Positions 53,556-63,958 are shown, counted from the stretch's first letter. The stretch: DNA of 64,000 nucleotides from Proteles cristata cristata (GCA_017311185.1 JAESUZ010005177.1:1-64000); one strand, 5' to 3'. Numbers and translations: made by a program. Notes: generated by a model from the letters alone, not told the origin.

Positions 53556-53610
53556 ACTATATCATATAAGATCGTATGGTTATATATTATATGACGAATA
53601 TATGATACGA
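53556..53610. repeat. AT-rich inverted repeat
   Basis: tatcatata (53560-53568) and tatatgata (53599-53607) form a perfect 9 bp inverted repeat around a 30 bp AT-rich loop, an isolated AT patch in GC-rich DNA. Confidence 0.8.
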
Positions 53611-55835
53611 CCTGCAGAGGCACCAGGCCACGCAGGACACACGCTGGACGGGTGGCTGAGGTTTCGAAAGCTCCTCCGTCCCTTGGTGACTCGGGCACCA
53701 GAGCTGCAGGCCTCGCTGGTCGGCAGCCCCGGCCACCCTCTGATTCAGTGGAAGGCAGAGTGGAGCCCAAACGACGCCACACCCAGAAAGACCCAGAGGC
53801 CACAGGGCGGCGGGTTCCCCCGGCCATGTTCTCTGTAAAGCCTTCGCTTGTTTGGGCCTTGAGAGCCGGCACCAGATGCACTGGGGACACCCCCCAAATG
53901 AGCAGCTTTGCCCAGATTTCCTCCCGGGGAACCTTCTTTCACGGCTACCTGTTCCCCAAATTTACTTCTAAAAAGCCTTTGTCTGGCAGATCCCAGTGGA
54001 TTATGTAAAAGGGGTTTGCCAGGGGACTGGGGGCTGTTTAAGGACTCCTGAAGAGGCCTGGAGGCCCTACCCAGGGACAAAGCCTTTACCTCTTCCTTCG
54101 CATTCAGAAGATCCGATTAACGGGGGCCTGCGTCTGACCGCTGTCGCTGCCCCAGTGTTTAGCCAATTTGGAGGCAGAAGAAAGAGATGGACACAAAAGG
54201 GGAAGGACGAGAGGAAAGACTGTAAAAAAAAAAACAAAACCCTCAGGAACGCAATTTGCTCCTGGACCCGGCCTCCTGCCCGCTGCCACCCGGATCAGAA
54301 TTCTACAAGGGGCGCACGGGAGTGGCCGGACCTGGGCCTGCAGCTCCAGTGCGTAACGTCTGCCCCAGGAGAAGGGTCTGGCAAGGACTTAGGGAGCGCG
54401 CCCCTGCCCGGTGCCTTCGTTCCTGGAACCTGGGATCCTGGGGTCGTCCGGGGCTCAGGGAGGGAGAGCATTTGCCCAGGGCCACACAGCAGCAATCCAA
54501 GTGTCTGGGGCTACCTGACGCCTGCGTTTCCTGTGAGAGCCCAGGCAGGCGAGTGACCCTCTCTGGAGGCAGATCCCTGCCTGGGAAGGTCTGGTCTGCA
54601 GGGGCTCCCCATTCTATACAGGGCTCTCAGCCTCGGGGGTGTGACCCCCGTGACCAGCGGGTGGCAGGTCCTGAGTTCTGGCGTGGGGTCTGCTTCCTGT
54701 TCCCTGCGCCCTCCCTCCGGGGAGCGTTTGGGTGTGTTTGGGCCCCCGGGGGGCGACGGGAGGCTGGGCATTTGAGATCAGGAAGCATGAGGCCAGAGGC
54801 GCCCCTCCCAGAGCCCCCACCTTGGCCTCATTCCTGAGCCCAGGCCTCCTGCTGGGTGCCTTTGTCTGTCCTTGAGTTTCACAGGCCTCCCTGGCCTTTC
54901 CCATCAGGTCTCACGTTTCATCTCCTGCTGGGAGATCTCGGGAACCAGTGACCTCCCAGAAGGTGGGTCTCTTCTTCCCCGGCCCTCCTCCCGCCAGGGC
55001 CTCATGTTAGTGGCCTGGACGCTGAAGCCGGTAGAAGGTCCAGGCAGTGGGGGTGGGCGGGGGCAGGGGGCGTCCAGAGGCCCCTGAAGAGGCAACGCTG
55101 GATTGGGAGGCATTGGCCCCGGGCTCGGGGTCTGGACCCACTGGCATCTTTACTTTGCCGATCTGAGCATTTAATTTTCAAATCAGAACGCCAGAAGCTA
55201 AGAGGTTTCCGAATGGGAAACATAGAAAAATCCAGAAAGGAGAGAGGGCTGCCGAAGTGAGCAGATCCCCAGAGCCCCGCGCAGGCCACGCCGAGCGCAC
55301 ACGGCAGGCCCTCCCCTGCTGAGCGCCGGGCGCCCCTTCTCCCCTCCACCCCTCACCTCTGTCTCCCGTGTTTCAGCTGGGGGTGCAACTCCTCTTCACA
55401 TGTCCACCCCCCATGGACTTCCTGCCCCCTGGACCCACCCTGTCCAGCATCTGCAGGCTGCACTCTGTGCTCCAGGGTCCCTTGGCCACGCCCCACCCAG
55501 TCACCTCCCACCTGAGAGCCCTGCACTGCCCTGCTTCTGTGCTCATCACCGCCCCCTGTGCAGCATGAAACCCAGCCTGCCCGCCCCACCTGAAGGGCCC
55601 TCATCGGTGGTGACAGCTGCCGCTTTGCTGGCAGATCTGGTGGCCTCAGCCGTGCCCTCACTTCCCTGGATGCTGGGACTACTCCCCGGCAGCCCCTCCC
55701 ACCTTCCCGCATTTTCTTCTCCTGGCTTCTCCCCGCTCCCCTCTCCTCCTTCTGGCTCCGTATTGCCCCTCTCCGGACCCCCAGCGGCAAGGCTTAGGTG
55801 AGGGCCTGTCTCGAGCCAGGTACCAAGACGGGGCT
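53611..55835. other. Unique DNA with a MIR trace
   Basis: A reversed MIR fragment is possible at 54455-54530 (atttgcccagggccacacag). An A-rich run lies at 54222-54238. The stretch 53930-54240 is non-repetitive and AT-richer. No exon supported; frames up to 193 codons overlap on both strands. Confidence 0.4.
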
Positions 55836-55889
55836 GGGGATACGCCGGTGCCTGAAACGCACACCCCTGACTCCGGGGCTTAGGGTCCC

Positions 55890-56400
55890 GTGGGATTGCC
55901 AGGGTCCTCCGGGTTTGGTCCAAGCCTGCTTCTCCTTTCTCGCTACCATTCCTCCCGGTGATCTCATCAGTTCCCATGGATTTAAATATCCTCAGGCTGA
56001 TGACTTCCAAATTTGTCTCTGGAGCTCTGACCTCTTCTATGAGCTTCGACCCACATATCCGGCCGGCCACTTGACATCTCCTCTGGGGTCTCCCAGACAT
56101 GTCAGACAGATCACGGCCAAACCGGACTTCTGGATTTTCTCCCCAGTTCTTTCCCAGCCACCCCCACCCAGCCCGTCTTCCCCATCTCAGCAAACCCTCC
56201 ACTTGCTCCATCCAGAAGCTTCTATGTTCTCCTGGCCTCTTCCCCTCTGTGTCCACCATCAGGAATCCATCCATAGACCTGAGCGTCCCCGCTCTGCACT
56301 CCCTCTCTGTCTCGCCCTTTTCCCTCCTGGGGGTCTGCCTGGGACACAGCGGGGCTCTCCAGGGGACCACCGCCCAGCAAGGTCCACCTCCATAGAACAG
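55890..56400 (+). mobile_element. L2 LINE ORF2 fragment (reverse-transcriptase region)
   Basis: A long frame (55798 to about 56910, 371 codons) runs through L2 sequence. It reads GDLISSHGFKYPQADDFQI near 55957-56013, matching the L2 RT segment around the catalytic motif; the tyrosine expected before ADD is glutamine here and both aspartates remain (55999-56004). The L2 similarity fades after about 56250. The rest of the frame is unrelated DNA, including MIR, so it is a fossil that happens to lack stops. Confidence 0.7.
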
Positions 56401-56694
56401 GGCCCTACAGGCCTCACACGGCTTCCCCAGCCACTAGCAGGGAGGGAGGGGCTGCCCGTCTGCCCAGGGACCCTTCAGGCCACATCCCTGTCCCAGCATC
56501 CCTCCTGCTGCTTTCTCAGGGCACTTAAAGCACAGCCTGCCCTCTGGCCCAGGGTGTGGGAGAGGGTGGCCTCCAGCTTTTCTGCAGAGAAGGGGAGCGG
56601 AACAGAACCCGAAGTGAGGAGGGAGAAGGTACTAGTGAGAGGGAGAGAACTGGACAAGTGGGCCGTTCCTGCCACGACTCCATTTAGGATATTC

Positions 56695-56830
56695 TTCCTT
56701 CCAACAGAACATTTATTGAGCACCTACTGTGAGCTGGATACTATGCTGGGTGCCACGCGCAGCAGTGGCAGGACTAAAGGCTGTGCTGTCCAGGGGGAAA
56801 GTCGGGCAAGACACAAAGCCCTGTGTGCTG
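56695..56830 (+). mobile_element. Old interspersed repeat of the gagcacctactatgtg type
   Basis: aacatttattgagcacctac (56708), tgtgagctggatactatgct (56728) and cgggcaagacacaaagccct are its usual start and middle. Confidence 0.6.
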
Positions 56831-56834
56831 GGTG

Positions 56835-56950
56835 GCCCTGCACCCGTTTATTTCCCCCAACAAGAAGCAGAGGTTCAACAAGGGTAATTGAATTGCCAAT
56901 GGTCACACAATAAAAGGGGAAGAGCCAGGATTCAAAGCCATTTACCCTCT
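56835..56950 (-). mobile_element. MIR SINE, reverse orientation
   Basis: ccgtttatttcccccaacaa (56844), gaattgccaatggtcacaca (56889) and gccaggattcaaagcc follow the reversed MIR core. It ends where the CATC array begins. Confidence 0.65.
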
Positions 56951-56954
56951 GTCC

Positions 56955-57477
56955 ATGCATCCATCTGTCCATGCATCCATCTGTCCATGCATCCATTCAC
57001 TCATCCACCTACCCATCCACCTATCCATGTGTCTATCTATCCATTCATCCACTCATCCATCCATCCATCCATCATCCATGTATCCCTTCATTCATCCACC
57101 CGCCCATCCATCTATTCATCCCTCCCTCCCTCCCTCCATCCATCCATCCACCCACTCATCCATCCATCCATCCACCACTCATCCATCCTCCATCCATCCA
57201 TCCACCCACTCATCCATCCATCCATCCATCCATCCATCCATCCATCCATCCATTCATTCATCCATCCATGCATCCATTCATTCATCCACCCACTCATTCA
57301 TCCATTCATCCATCTATCCATGCATCCCTTCACTCATCTACCCACCTATCCTGTGCATCCATCCATCTAGTCATCCATCCAGTCATCCATCATCCATCCA
57401 TCCATCCATCCATCCATCCATCCACGCATCCCTTCACTCATCCTACCCATCCATCCTTCCAACCATTTACTCATTCA
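56955..57477. repeat. (CATC)n array of about 520 bp
   Basis: Tandem catc units with cact, catt and ctac variants. Long pure runs lie near 57210-57250 and 57390-57420. Frames of 160-200 codons reading as IHPSIHPS and related strings are by-products. The right end passes directly into an old repeat whose usual start is rich in cattcatt. Confidence 0.97.
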
Positions 57478-57665
57478 TCCATTCACTAAGCACCTACTAT
57501 GTGTTGAGGCCTATGCTAGGTGCTAAGAATAAAACAGAGGACAAAAGAAACAATCTCTGCCCTTAAGAGGTCACATTCTGGTGGAGAGGAAGGGAAAAAC
57601 ATCCAGGTTAGTCAGACAAGTAAGTAAACCATATAATGGAAAAACGATCCGGGTCACCTGAAAGA
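57478..57665 (+). mobile_element. Old gagcacctactatgtg-type repeat, first part
   Basis: cattcactaagcacctacta (57480), ggcctatgctaggtgctaag (57507), aaacaatctctgcccttaag (57547) and aggtcacattctggtggaga (57567) are the ordered landmarks. A TG-rich array interrupts it and it continues at 57851. Confidence 0.65.
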
Positions 57666-57685
57666 GAAGGAGCTGGCATGTAAGG

Positions 57686-57850
57686 GCACGCACATGTGTG
57701 TTCCTGTGTGTGTGTCTGGGCCTCTGTGTTCCTGTGCATCTGTGTGCATGTGTGTCTGTGTGAATGTGCATATGACTCTGTGTGCGTGTTTATGTGTCTG
57801 TGTGCATATGTGCTTGCATGTGTGTATGACCGAGTGTGTGTGTGTGTACA
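57686..57850. repeat. Degenerate TG-rich array
   Basis: Imperfect gtgtgtctgtgtgcatgtg units inside the old repeat that flanks it on both sides. Confidence 0.92.
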
Positions 57851-58049
57851 TTCCCACCAGAGGAGGTGAGCAGAAGCTCTGAGGCAGGAGAACATGAGGA
57901 AATGTGCTCGAGCAAAAGCAAGATGTGGGCATTGGTGCTTGAGGAGGGGGATGAATAGAGAGGAATGAGGAGGAAGAGACATGTTGAGGCCAGGCTGTGA
58001 AATGCTGTGAGTATGGTAAAGAATCTGGCTTTTATTTAAAATGCAATGG
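57851..58049 (+). mobile_element. Old gagcacctactatgtg-type repeat, second part
   Basis: agaggaggtgagcagaagct (57860), gttgaggccaggctgtgaaa (57982) and aagaatctggcttttattta (58018) match the internal and 3' portion of the family, where a gga-rich stretch and a ggattttattc-type segment are usual. Confidence 0.55.
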
Positions 58050-58240
58050 AGGGGCATCTGGGTCTGTTAAATGTCTAACTTCAGCTCAGGTCATGATCTC
58101 ACAGTTCGTGAGTTCGAGCTCCAGTCTGGCTCTGTGCTGACAGCTCAGAGCCTGGATCTTCTTCAGATTCTGTGTCTCCCTCTCTGTCCCTCCCCTGCTC
58201 ATGCTCTGTCTCTTTCTGTCTCTCAAAAATAAATAAATGT
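58050..58240 (+). mobile_element. CAN-SINE with deleted A-box region
   Basis: The head ggggcatctgggtctgttaa has lost the ggctcagtcg segment. The body cttcagctcaggtcatgatc, B-box-like gagttcgagctccagtc, TC tract and aaaaataaataaatg tail are present. Confidence 0.93.
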
Positions 58241-58251
58241 TATTTATTAAC

Positions 58252-58760
58252 GGCAGATTAGATACCACAGAGAAAAAGAATACAAACCTGAAGACATGGC
58301 AGTAGAAACTCTCCAAAATGGAAAAGAGGAAGAACAGAAGGCAGATGGGGGCAGAGGCACCGGTGAGCTCCGGATAGCATGGGGCGGCCCCGCATGCATG
58401 CAGTCGAGGGCCCCTGATGAAAACACGAGCTATCTCCACTTGCCGTTAGAAGGTCTAAAATGGAAAAGAGTCACCGTCCTCAGTGCTGGTGAGGACACTG
58501 GTGGCGGCTCTCTCCCACACTGTGCGCGAGCTGCTCAGACGGTCCAACCGCTTTGGAAACGCTTTGGCGGATTCTTCTAAAGCTGAGCGTGCGTCACGTC
58601 TGCCATGCAACCCAGCCTCCACTGCCCGAGACTTTGCTGAAGGGACAGCAAAGCAGACAGCCTCTAAAACCTTGTGCACAGACCTTTGTGGCAGCTTTAT
58701 TTGTAATAGCCCCAAACCGGGAAATGACCCAGTGCCTTCTGGCAGGGAATAAACAAGCAA
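58252..58760 (+). mobile_element. LINE-1 remnant joining ORF1 to the 3' end
   Basis: The left 90 bp match the L1 ORF1 region (ggcagattagataccacaga at 58252, gacatggcagtagaaactct at 58292). From 58420 the sequence matches the end of ORF2 and 3' part: gtcctcagtgctggtgagga (58473), ctctcccacactgtgcgcga (58509), ccgctttggaaacgctttgg (58548) and ggcagctttatttgtaatag (58691). The middle of the element is missing, so it cannot code. Confidence 0.75.
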
Positions 58761-59755
58761 GCCTTGGCGGATGGGTGGGAGTGGTGGTCACGGAGGTTCA
58801 GCCGTCGGAGCGAGAACAGTGTCTGGCACCCGGGTTCTGGTCTGCCTGCCCCACTGGCCCCCAAGTGCCCTTGGCTGGTGGCATCTCCCATCGGAGCCTC
58901 GGATTCTCCTGTGCGAGGCGTGTCTGTGTCTGTCTGATCCACCAGGCCCTGGACAGTGGGTGTACCGTTGCTGCGTGGGAGGGGCTTCTGGCAAACTGGG
59001 AAGGGCTTGGCATGAGGAGGCAGAGGTGCCAGGGCTGCGCCCCGGGCAGGTGGGAGCGGGCCTCGGGGCTGGCTGGCTCCGGTCTCGAGGCCCCGGGGAA
59101 CAGGTCAGAGGGACAAGGGGGAGGCTGCAGCCGGCAGCGGTGCCGGTGCTGAGGGGCTGTGTGCTGGGCGCAGGGGCCAGGGCAGGGGTCATGTTTAACC
59201 ACAGGAGGCCCAGGGCAGTGCCTCCTGGCCTGCAACGCCGTCCAAATGGCGTGGGCGGGCGGTCCCTTGGATGGTCCTGGGACAGAATAGCAAGGCCCTG
59301 GTCACTCGCCTGACCAGTCACATAGGGGCAGTTTGAGGCAGCGCTGATCCCCTGGGGGAGGCCTGGGGTGGGGGTGATGGGGGAGCCCAAAGCCTGCAAC
59401 AGGGCTCGGGGAGGAGGGCAAGCGCCTCGCACATGGACACACGCGAGCAAGGCCGGCCGGCCGGGCCCACTCCCCAGGGCCCTCCCCGCTGGGGGCCGGC
59501 CCTGCGTGGCCCCAGCTGGGAGACCCACCGGCTCTGTGGGGGTGTGCCTGGCAATCTGCATGGGTCCCCATTCCCCACGCTGGTGCCAGAGCAGGGCCAC
59601 GATCTGTGCCTTTTCAGCCCCCCTGCCCCCACTGTGTGTGCTGGGTCGATGGCAAATGGGCCAGTGAAGGAGCCAGTGAATGCGGAGCTTCACCGTGAGC
59701 TTTTAGACTGTGGGCTTTTCCAGAGCAAACCCTGCACCTGATTCAAAAAAACTGT
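58761..59755. other. GC-rich unique DNA
   Basis: No repeat or exon supported. A reverse frame of 301 codons (58788-59693) has no domain and overlaps forward frames. Confidence 0.4.
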
Positions 59756-59759
59756 TCGT

Positions 59760-59812
59760 TGTGTTGATTTTCTACTGCTGCATAGCAATTGCCACCTTCC
59801 ACGTGAACCACA
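59760..59812. mobile_element. Possible old LTR-like fragment
   Basis: tttctactgctgcatagcaa (59769), then ttgccacc resemble the start of the LTR-like family seen at 30.05-30.37 kb; it is cut off by a SINE. Confidence 0.3.
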
Positions 59813-60020
59813 GGGCACCTGGGTGGCTCAGTGGGTGAAGCGTCCAACGTCGGCTCAGGTCATGATCTCACTGTTCGTGCGTTCGAGGTGCCTCGTCAGG
59901 CTCTGTGCTGACAGCTCAGAGCCTGGAGCCCTACATCAGAGTCTGTCTCTCCCTCTCTGTTCCTTCCTGCTCATGCTCTGTCTTTCCCTGTCTCTCAAAA
60001 ATAAACATTATTTTTTTAAT
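59813..60020 (+). mobile_element. CAN-SINE
   Basis: Head gggcacctgggtggctcagt, body cgtcggctcaggtcatgatc, B-box cgttcgaggtgcctcg (altered), TC tract, and aaaaataaacatt tail. No clear target duplication. Confidence 0.94.
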
Positions 60021-60054
60021 GTTTAAAGCATCCAGTAGCTCATTTAAAACATTT

Positions 60055-60260
60055 TTGTTCGGGTAAAATTCTGCGGTAAAATTGTCTTGTAAAACATATG
60101 CACAGGTGCATAACCACCGCTGCGGTGGAGACTCAGGACGTACTGCTGCCGCAGGAAATCTGGCGATGCCCCCTCAGGAGCCAGAGCCTGCCCACCCCCG
60201 CCTCCCTCCCGGCCCTGTGGTTTGCTCTTTCTGGAACATCAGGCAGTGGGAGGTGGACTG
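60055..60260 (+). mobile_element. L1 3' UTR-like fragment
   Basis: ttgtcttgtaaaacatatgc (60081), gtgcataaccaccgctgcgg (60106) and ggtttgctctttctggaaca (60219) loosely follow the old L1 3' UTR order. Diverged. Confidence 0.45.
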
Positions 60261-61565
60261 GGGAGCCTGGCCCCCTGGGTCGCACGGGAGGCGCGGACTT
60301 GGGACTCGGTTCCCTTGGAGCCCGGCGTCCATGCATCACGTGGACGCCGTCTACTCCCCTGCCGCCCGGCTGAAAGCCACGTGGCTCGTTCACAGCTTGG
60401 GAGGGTCACGAAGGCAGCTGTGTGCCGCGCGTGCGCACAGGCTTCCGTGCGTGTGTCAGTCGGGGCATCTCCTCAGCCCCGGGAGGTGGGCGGAGCCTGC
60501 GGTCAGGTGCACGGGCCCTAAGGGCTGCTCTGGACCTTTGCCGCGTGGCCGTGGACTCCAGAAATGCTATGGGCGCGAGAAGGAGCCACAGGGGAGAGCT
60601 CCCTGTCCCTGTCCCCTCTCAAGAATGCCTCCAGAAGGGACCACCCCATCCTTCCCTTCCGGCCCACATCCCGCAGCCAAATTAAGAGGTTTGTTCACTG
60701 CGTCCCCAGCGCCTAAAGGAGTGTCCGGCAGCGCAGTGGTTCAGATAACCTCTGGCGGGAGAGGATAACGGCGATGGCCGTGATCTGATGGTCCCAAGCG
60801 TGGGTGAGCCCTCTGTGTGACACTGCCCCCAAGGTCCACTCTTCTCAGGGCCTCAGCGCAGCGTTCCAGCGCGGGCGGCTTCCCAGGGCTGCTGCCCAGG
60901 ACCTGGACGGTGGCCTGCGCGCCCGGTGCCTCCCGGTTCAGGCATGACCCCTGGTCCCCCTCCGGCCCCTGGTCAGGGAGGTCTCCATCTGCGGAGTGAC
61001 GCCAAGGCTGGGCCACGGTCCCTCAGAGCCCGGCCACCAGCCGGTCCGCCCCAGCCGCCTCACTCACCTCCTAGGCAGGTGCCAAGCCTGAATGGACACG
61101 GTTGGACACGGAAAGCACTTTGTTTGGGCGCCGCATGGCCCACACGCGGACACACGTGGCCGGCGGCCGGGACACCGGGCCCTGCAGGGATGTCCTGCCG
61201 ACTGAGGCTGACCAGACGCAGGCCCGGCGATTCCCTCCCCTTCCCGCACAGAAGCAGCTCTGGGGGGCGGCTTTCATTCACGGCTCTGCTGTTTGAAGGG
61301 TTCCCCTTACCTTTCAGGTGGTCGTGAGAGGGAGGGAAAGTGTGTCCACTGTCCTCACTCGCCCGCGGTGAAACCGCTGCCAGCGCCCGCCGGCTCCTGT
61401 CCACAAGCACGCCGACGCAGTTTTGGGTCCCCACCATGGATGTGATTCTGTACCCGGTTTCCCTCAGTGGTTTGTCGCGTCCCTGCAGCCTGTGGAGGAT
61501 CCTGCCCTCTGGGCCTCGAACGTCTGCACCTGACTCGGTCTCGCATTTGGGCTGTTGTAATTCTG
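60261..61565. other. GC-rich unique DNA with an L2 trace
   Basis: gtttgttcactgcgtcccca (60690) and gcgcctaaaggagtgtccgg resemble an L2 3' end. Otherwise nothing recognised and no exon supported. Confidence 0.4.
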
Positions 61566-61569
61566 GCAT

Positions 61570-61639
61570 CATTCGTTCATACATTTGTTTATTCACTCCA
61601 CAAACACTGGCCGAGGGTTCCCTGTGCACCGGAACACTC
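61570..61639 (+). mobile_element. Possible start of the gagcacctactatgtg-type repeat
   Basis: cattcgttcatacatttgtt (61570) and ttcactccacaaacactgg resemble the usual ttcattcattcaacaaatat opening. Confidence 0.4.
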
Positions 61640-61796
61640 CTTTATGTCTGTATTTTTTAAGGTGTAACCATTTATTTCGAGAGAGACAGAGAGTGCGAGC
61701 TAGGGAGGGGCAGAGAGAGAGGAGGAGAGAGACCTCAAGCAGGCTCTGCGCTGTCGGATGCTTAACTGACTGAGGCCCCAGGCGCCCCAGCAAAAA
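61640..61796 (-). mobile_element. CAN-SINE with internal deletion, reverse orientation
   Basis: T-rich tail, atttcgagagagacagagag, gaggggcagagagagaggag and caagcaggctctgcgctgtc are followed directly by ggatgcttaactgactgagg, so the B-box segment is deleted. The target duplication ggaacactc lies at 61631 and 61797. Confidence 0.92.
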
Positions 61797-62026
61797 GGAA
61801 CACTCAAAGTCAAAGAGAAGCCCCAGAGACCTGCAGGTAAAGAAGCCAGGGCGAGGCGGGAAGGCAGACAGATAGGGCACCTGCCCCTTTGACACTGCAA
61901 AGCCAGGCGTTAGGTTTCCTCTCAGTATGTAATTTTCAAAATTCCAGCGAAAGTAAACAAAGGCAATAAGGAGTTGTTATTATATCCCCTTTAAATGAGC
62001 AAAATATTCTTTAAGATGAGAAAACC

Positions 62027-62245
62027 TGGGGTGCCCGGGTGGCTTAGTCAGTTAAGCGTCCGACTTTCGCTTAGGTCATGATCTCGCGGTTCGTGGGTTC
62101 GAGCCCCACGTTCGGGCTCTGTGCTGACTGCCAGCTCGGAGCCTGGAGCCTGTTTCAGAGTCTGTGACTCCCTCTCTCTCTGACCCTCCCCTGCTCACGC
62201 TGTCTCTCTCTCTCCTAGAAATAAATAAAACACTAAAAAAAAAAA
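62027..62245 (+). mobile_element. CAN-SINE, gactttcgcttagg subfamily
   Basis: Full-length with all diagnostic segments of the subfamily and a pure A tail. A perfect 14 bp target duplication, aagatgagaaaacc, lies at 62013-62026 and 62246-62259. Confidence 0.97.
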
Positions 62246-62454
62246 AAGATGAGAAAACCAGATGCTGGCGCAGCCGAGGTGGAGCCGGCGCTCACAGCTC
62301 CCACATCACACAGCACATACGGGTAAAGCACACGCTCCGTGCCAGCAGGTGTGAGCGGGTGTCAGGGCCCGAGGTTGGTGGCGGGAACAAACTAGGAGGG
62401 GCCATGCGGACAGCCATCCGTGGTCCCTGGTCCCCTGAGCACACACAGCCCCGG

Positions 62455-62506
62455 GGAGGGGACTTATTTTGTTTATGCTTCGTCCCCAGCACCTAAGAGT
62501 GTCCTG
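62455..62506 (+). mobile_element. Possible L2 3' end fragment
   Basis: attttgtttatgcttcgtcc, then ccagcacctaagagtgtcct resemble the L2 3' end before a SINE interrupts. Confidence 0.35.
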
Positions 62507-62507
62507 G

Positions 62508-62721
62508 GGGGCGCCAGGACGGCTGAGCGTCCGGTCTTGACTTCAGCTCAGGTCACGATCTCGCGGTTTCGTGAGTTTGAGCCCCGCGTCGGGTTCTGTG
62601 CTGACAGCTCAGAGCCTGGAGCTGCTTCGGATTCTGTGTCTCCTCTCTCTCTGCCTCTCCCCCGCTGATGCTCTGTGTCTGTCTCTCTCAAAAATACATA
62701 AACATTAAAAAAATAAAAAAA
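62508..62721 (+). mobile_element. CAN-SINE, diverged head
   Basis: The head ggggcgccaggacggctgag has lost bases between the start and the A-box. Body cttcagctcaggtcacgatc, B-box gtgagtttgagccccgcg, TC tract and aaaaatacataaacatt tail are intact. Confidence 0.94.
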
Positions 62722-62974
62722 TATTCCTTTTAAGGTTAACGCAGCCCTGGGAGGTGTCACTGTCAGACACCTCAGGCCCGCGGGGTCAGGAGGGAGGTCG
62801 GACTGGCGGGGGGAGGTGGCCCCCACCCCACCCCGTGGCCGATGCCTCTGAGATCTCTCCTTGCCTCCTAGGAGATCTAATAGATGCTCTTTCTGCATCT
62901 CTGGGGCTTGGGGAGGTGGGGGCTTTCCCTCCTACCCAGGTTCGGACCCCAGTACGTAGCACAGCTCTGGTCAC

Positions 62975-63330
62975 ACCCCCCGCGGACTAAGTGTTCACAC
63001 ACCCCCCCCCGAACTTCATATGTTGAAACCTAACACCCCGTGTCATGATATTAGGAGGTGATTATGTCGTTATTGCTGGGATTAGTGCCCTTCTGAAAGG
63101 GGCTCCAGAGAGCTAGCCTGCGTTCTCTCTGCCACGCAGGACACAAGGAAGCATCCGCAGCCCCCACCCGCCACCCCGCCAAGGGCTCTCACCGGCTCCT
63201 GGCGCTGCCCGCACCCTGATCTCCGACCCCCAGCCTCCAGGGCTGAGAGATTCCTTTCTGCTGTTTATAAGCTGCCCCTCCTGTGGCCTTTTGTTACAGC
63301 AGCGGGAGCCAAGAGCAATTACTGGCTTGT
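62975..63330 (+). mobile_element. MLT1-type MaLR LTR
   Basis: cgaacttcatatgttgaaac (63010), tgtcatgatattaggaggtg (63041), ttgctgggattagtgccctt (63073), cacaaggaagcatccgcagc (63141), cccccagcctccagggctga (63227), ctgctgtttataagctgccc (63257) and ttttgttacagcagcgggag (63288) are the LTR landmarks in order. Near full length. Confidence 0.8.
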
Positions 63331-63490
63331 GAATTTCCCTTTTGTAAATCTGCCCCCCTCCTTTCCCTGCCTGACGGTGTGGGGTTGAATAATGGCCCCC
63401 AAAAGATGTGTCCGTCTCTTAATCTTCAGAACCTGCGATTGTGATCTTATTTGGACAAAAGGTCTCTGAGATGTAAGTTAAAAGTCTTGA

Positions 63491-63701
63491 TGGGGCACCT
63501 GGGTGGCTTAGTCGGTTGGGCGTCCGACTTTCGCTTAGGTCGGTTCGTGGGTTTGAGCCCCGCGTCGGGCTCTGTGCTGACTGCCGGCTCAGAGCCTGGA
63601 GCCTGTTTCAGTCTGTGACTCCCTCTCTCTCTGACCCTCCCCTGCTCACGCTGTCTCTCTCTCTCCTAAAAATAAATAAAACATTAAAAATTAAAAAAAA
63701 A
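63491..63701 (+). mobile_element. CAN-SINE, gactttcgcttagg subfamily, with 10 bp deletion
   Basis: Carries the subfamily segments but reads cgcttaggtcggttcgtggg, lacking the ten bases atgatctcgc between the boxes; the A-box and B-box themselves remain. Target duplication aaaagtcttga at 63480-63490 and 63702-63712. It lies inside an MLT1-type LTR. Confidence 0.96.
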
Positions 63702-63756
63702 AAAAGTCTTGAGGTGAGGGGTTCATCCAAGGTTGTCCAAAAGCCATGTCTTTCTT

Positions 63757-63958
63757 CATATTTATGTATTTACTTTGAGAGAGAGAGAGAGAGTGAGAGA
63801 GAGCGCTAGGGAGGGGCAGAGAGAGAGGGGATCCCAAGCAGGCTCTGCACTGTCAGCACAGGGACAGAGGAGGCGCTCGAACTCATGAACCCTGAGATCA
63901 TTACCTGAGCCGACATCAAGAGTCGGCCACTTAACCAACTGAGTCCCCCAGGTGCCCC
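63757..63958 (-). mobile_element. CAN-SINE, reverse orientation
   Basis: Tail atttatgtatttactttgag at the left, GA-rich tract, caagcaggctctgcactgtc, gcgctcgaactcatgaaccc and the head ccaactgagtcccccaggtg. Target duplication aaaagccatgtc (63739) and aaaaggcatgtc (63961), one mismatch. Tail-to-tail with the SINE 56 bp to its left, in the same LTR. Confidence 0.95.

Noticed and set aside
56888..57566. Frames of 160-203 codons reading IHPS-type repeats, and the array as a CRISPR-like structure
   Set aside because: They are translations of a CATC microsatellite. The units are tetranucleotides with no spacers.
58788..59693. 301-codon reverse frame
   Set aside because: No domain, compositional bias, overlaps several forward frames.
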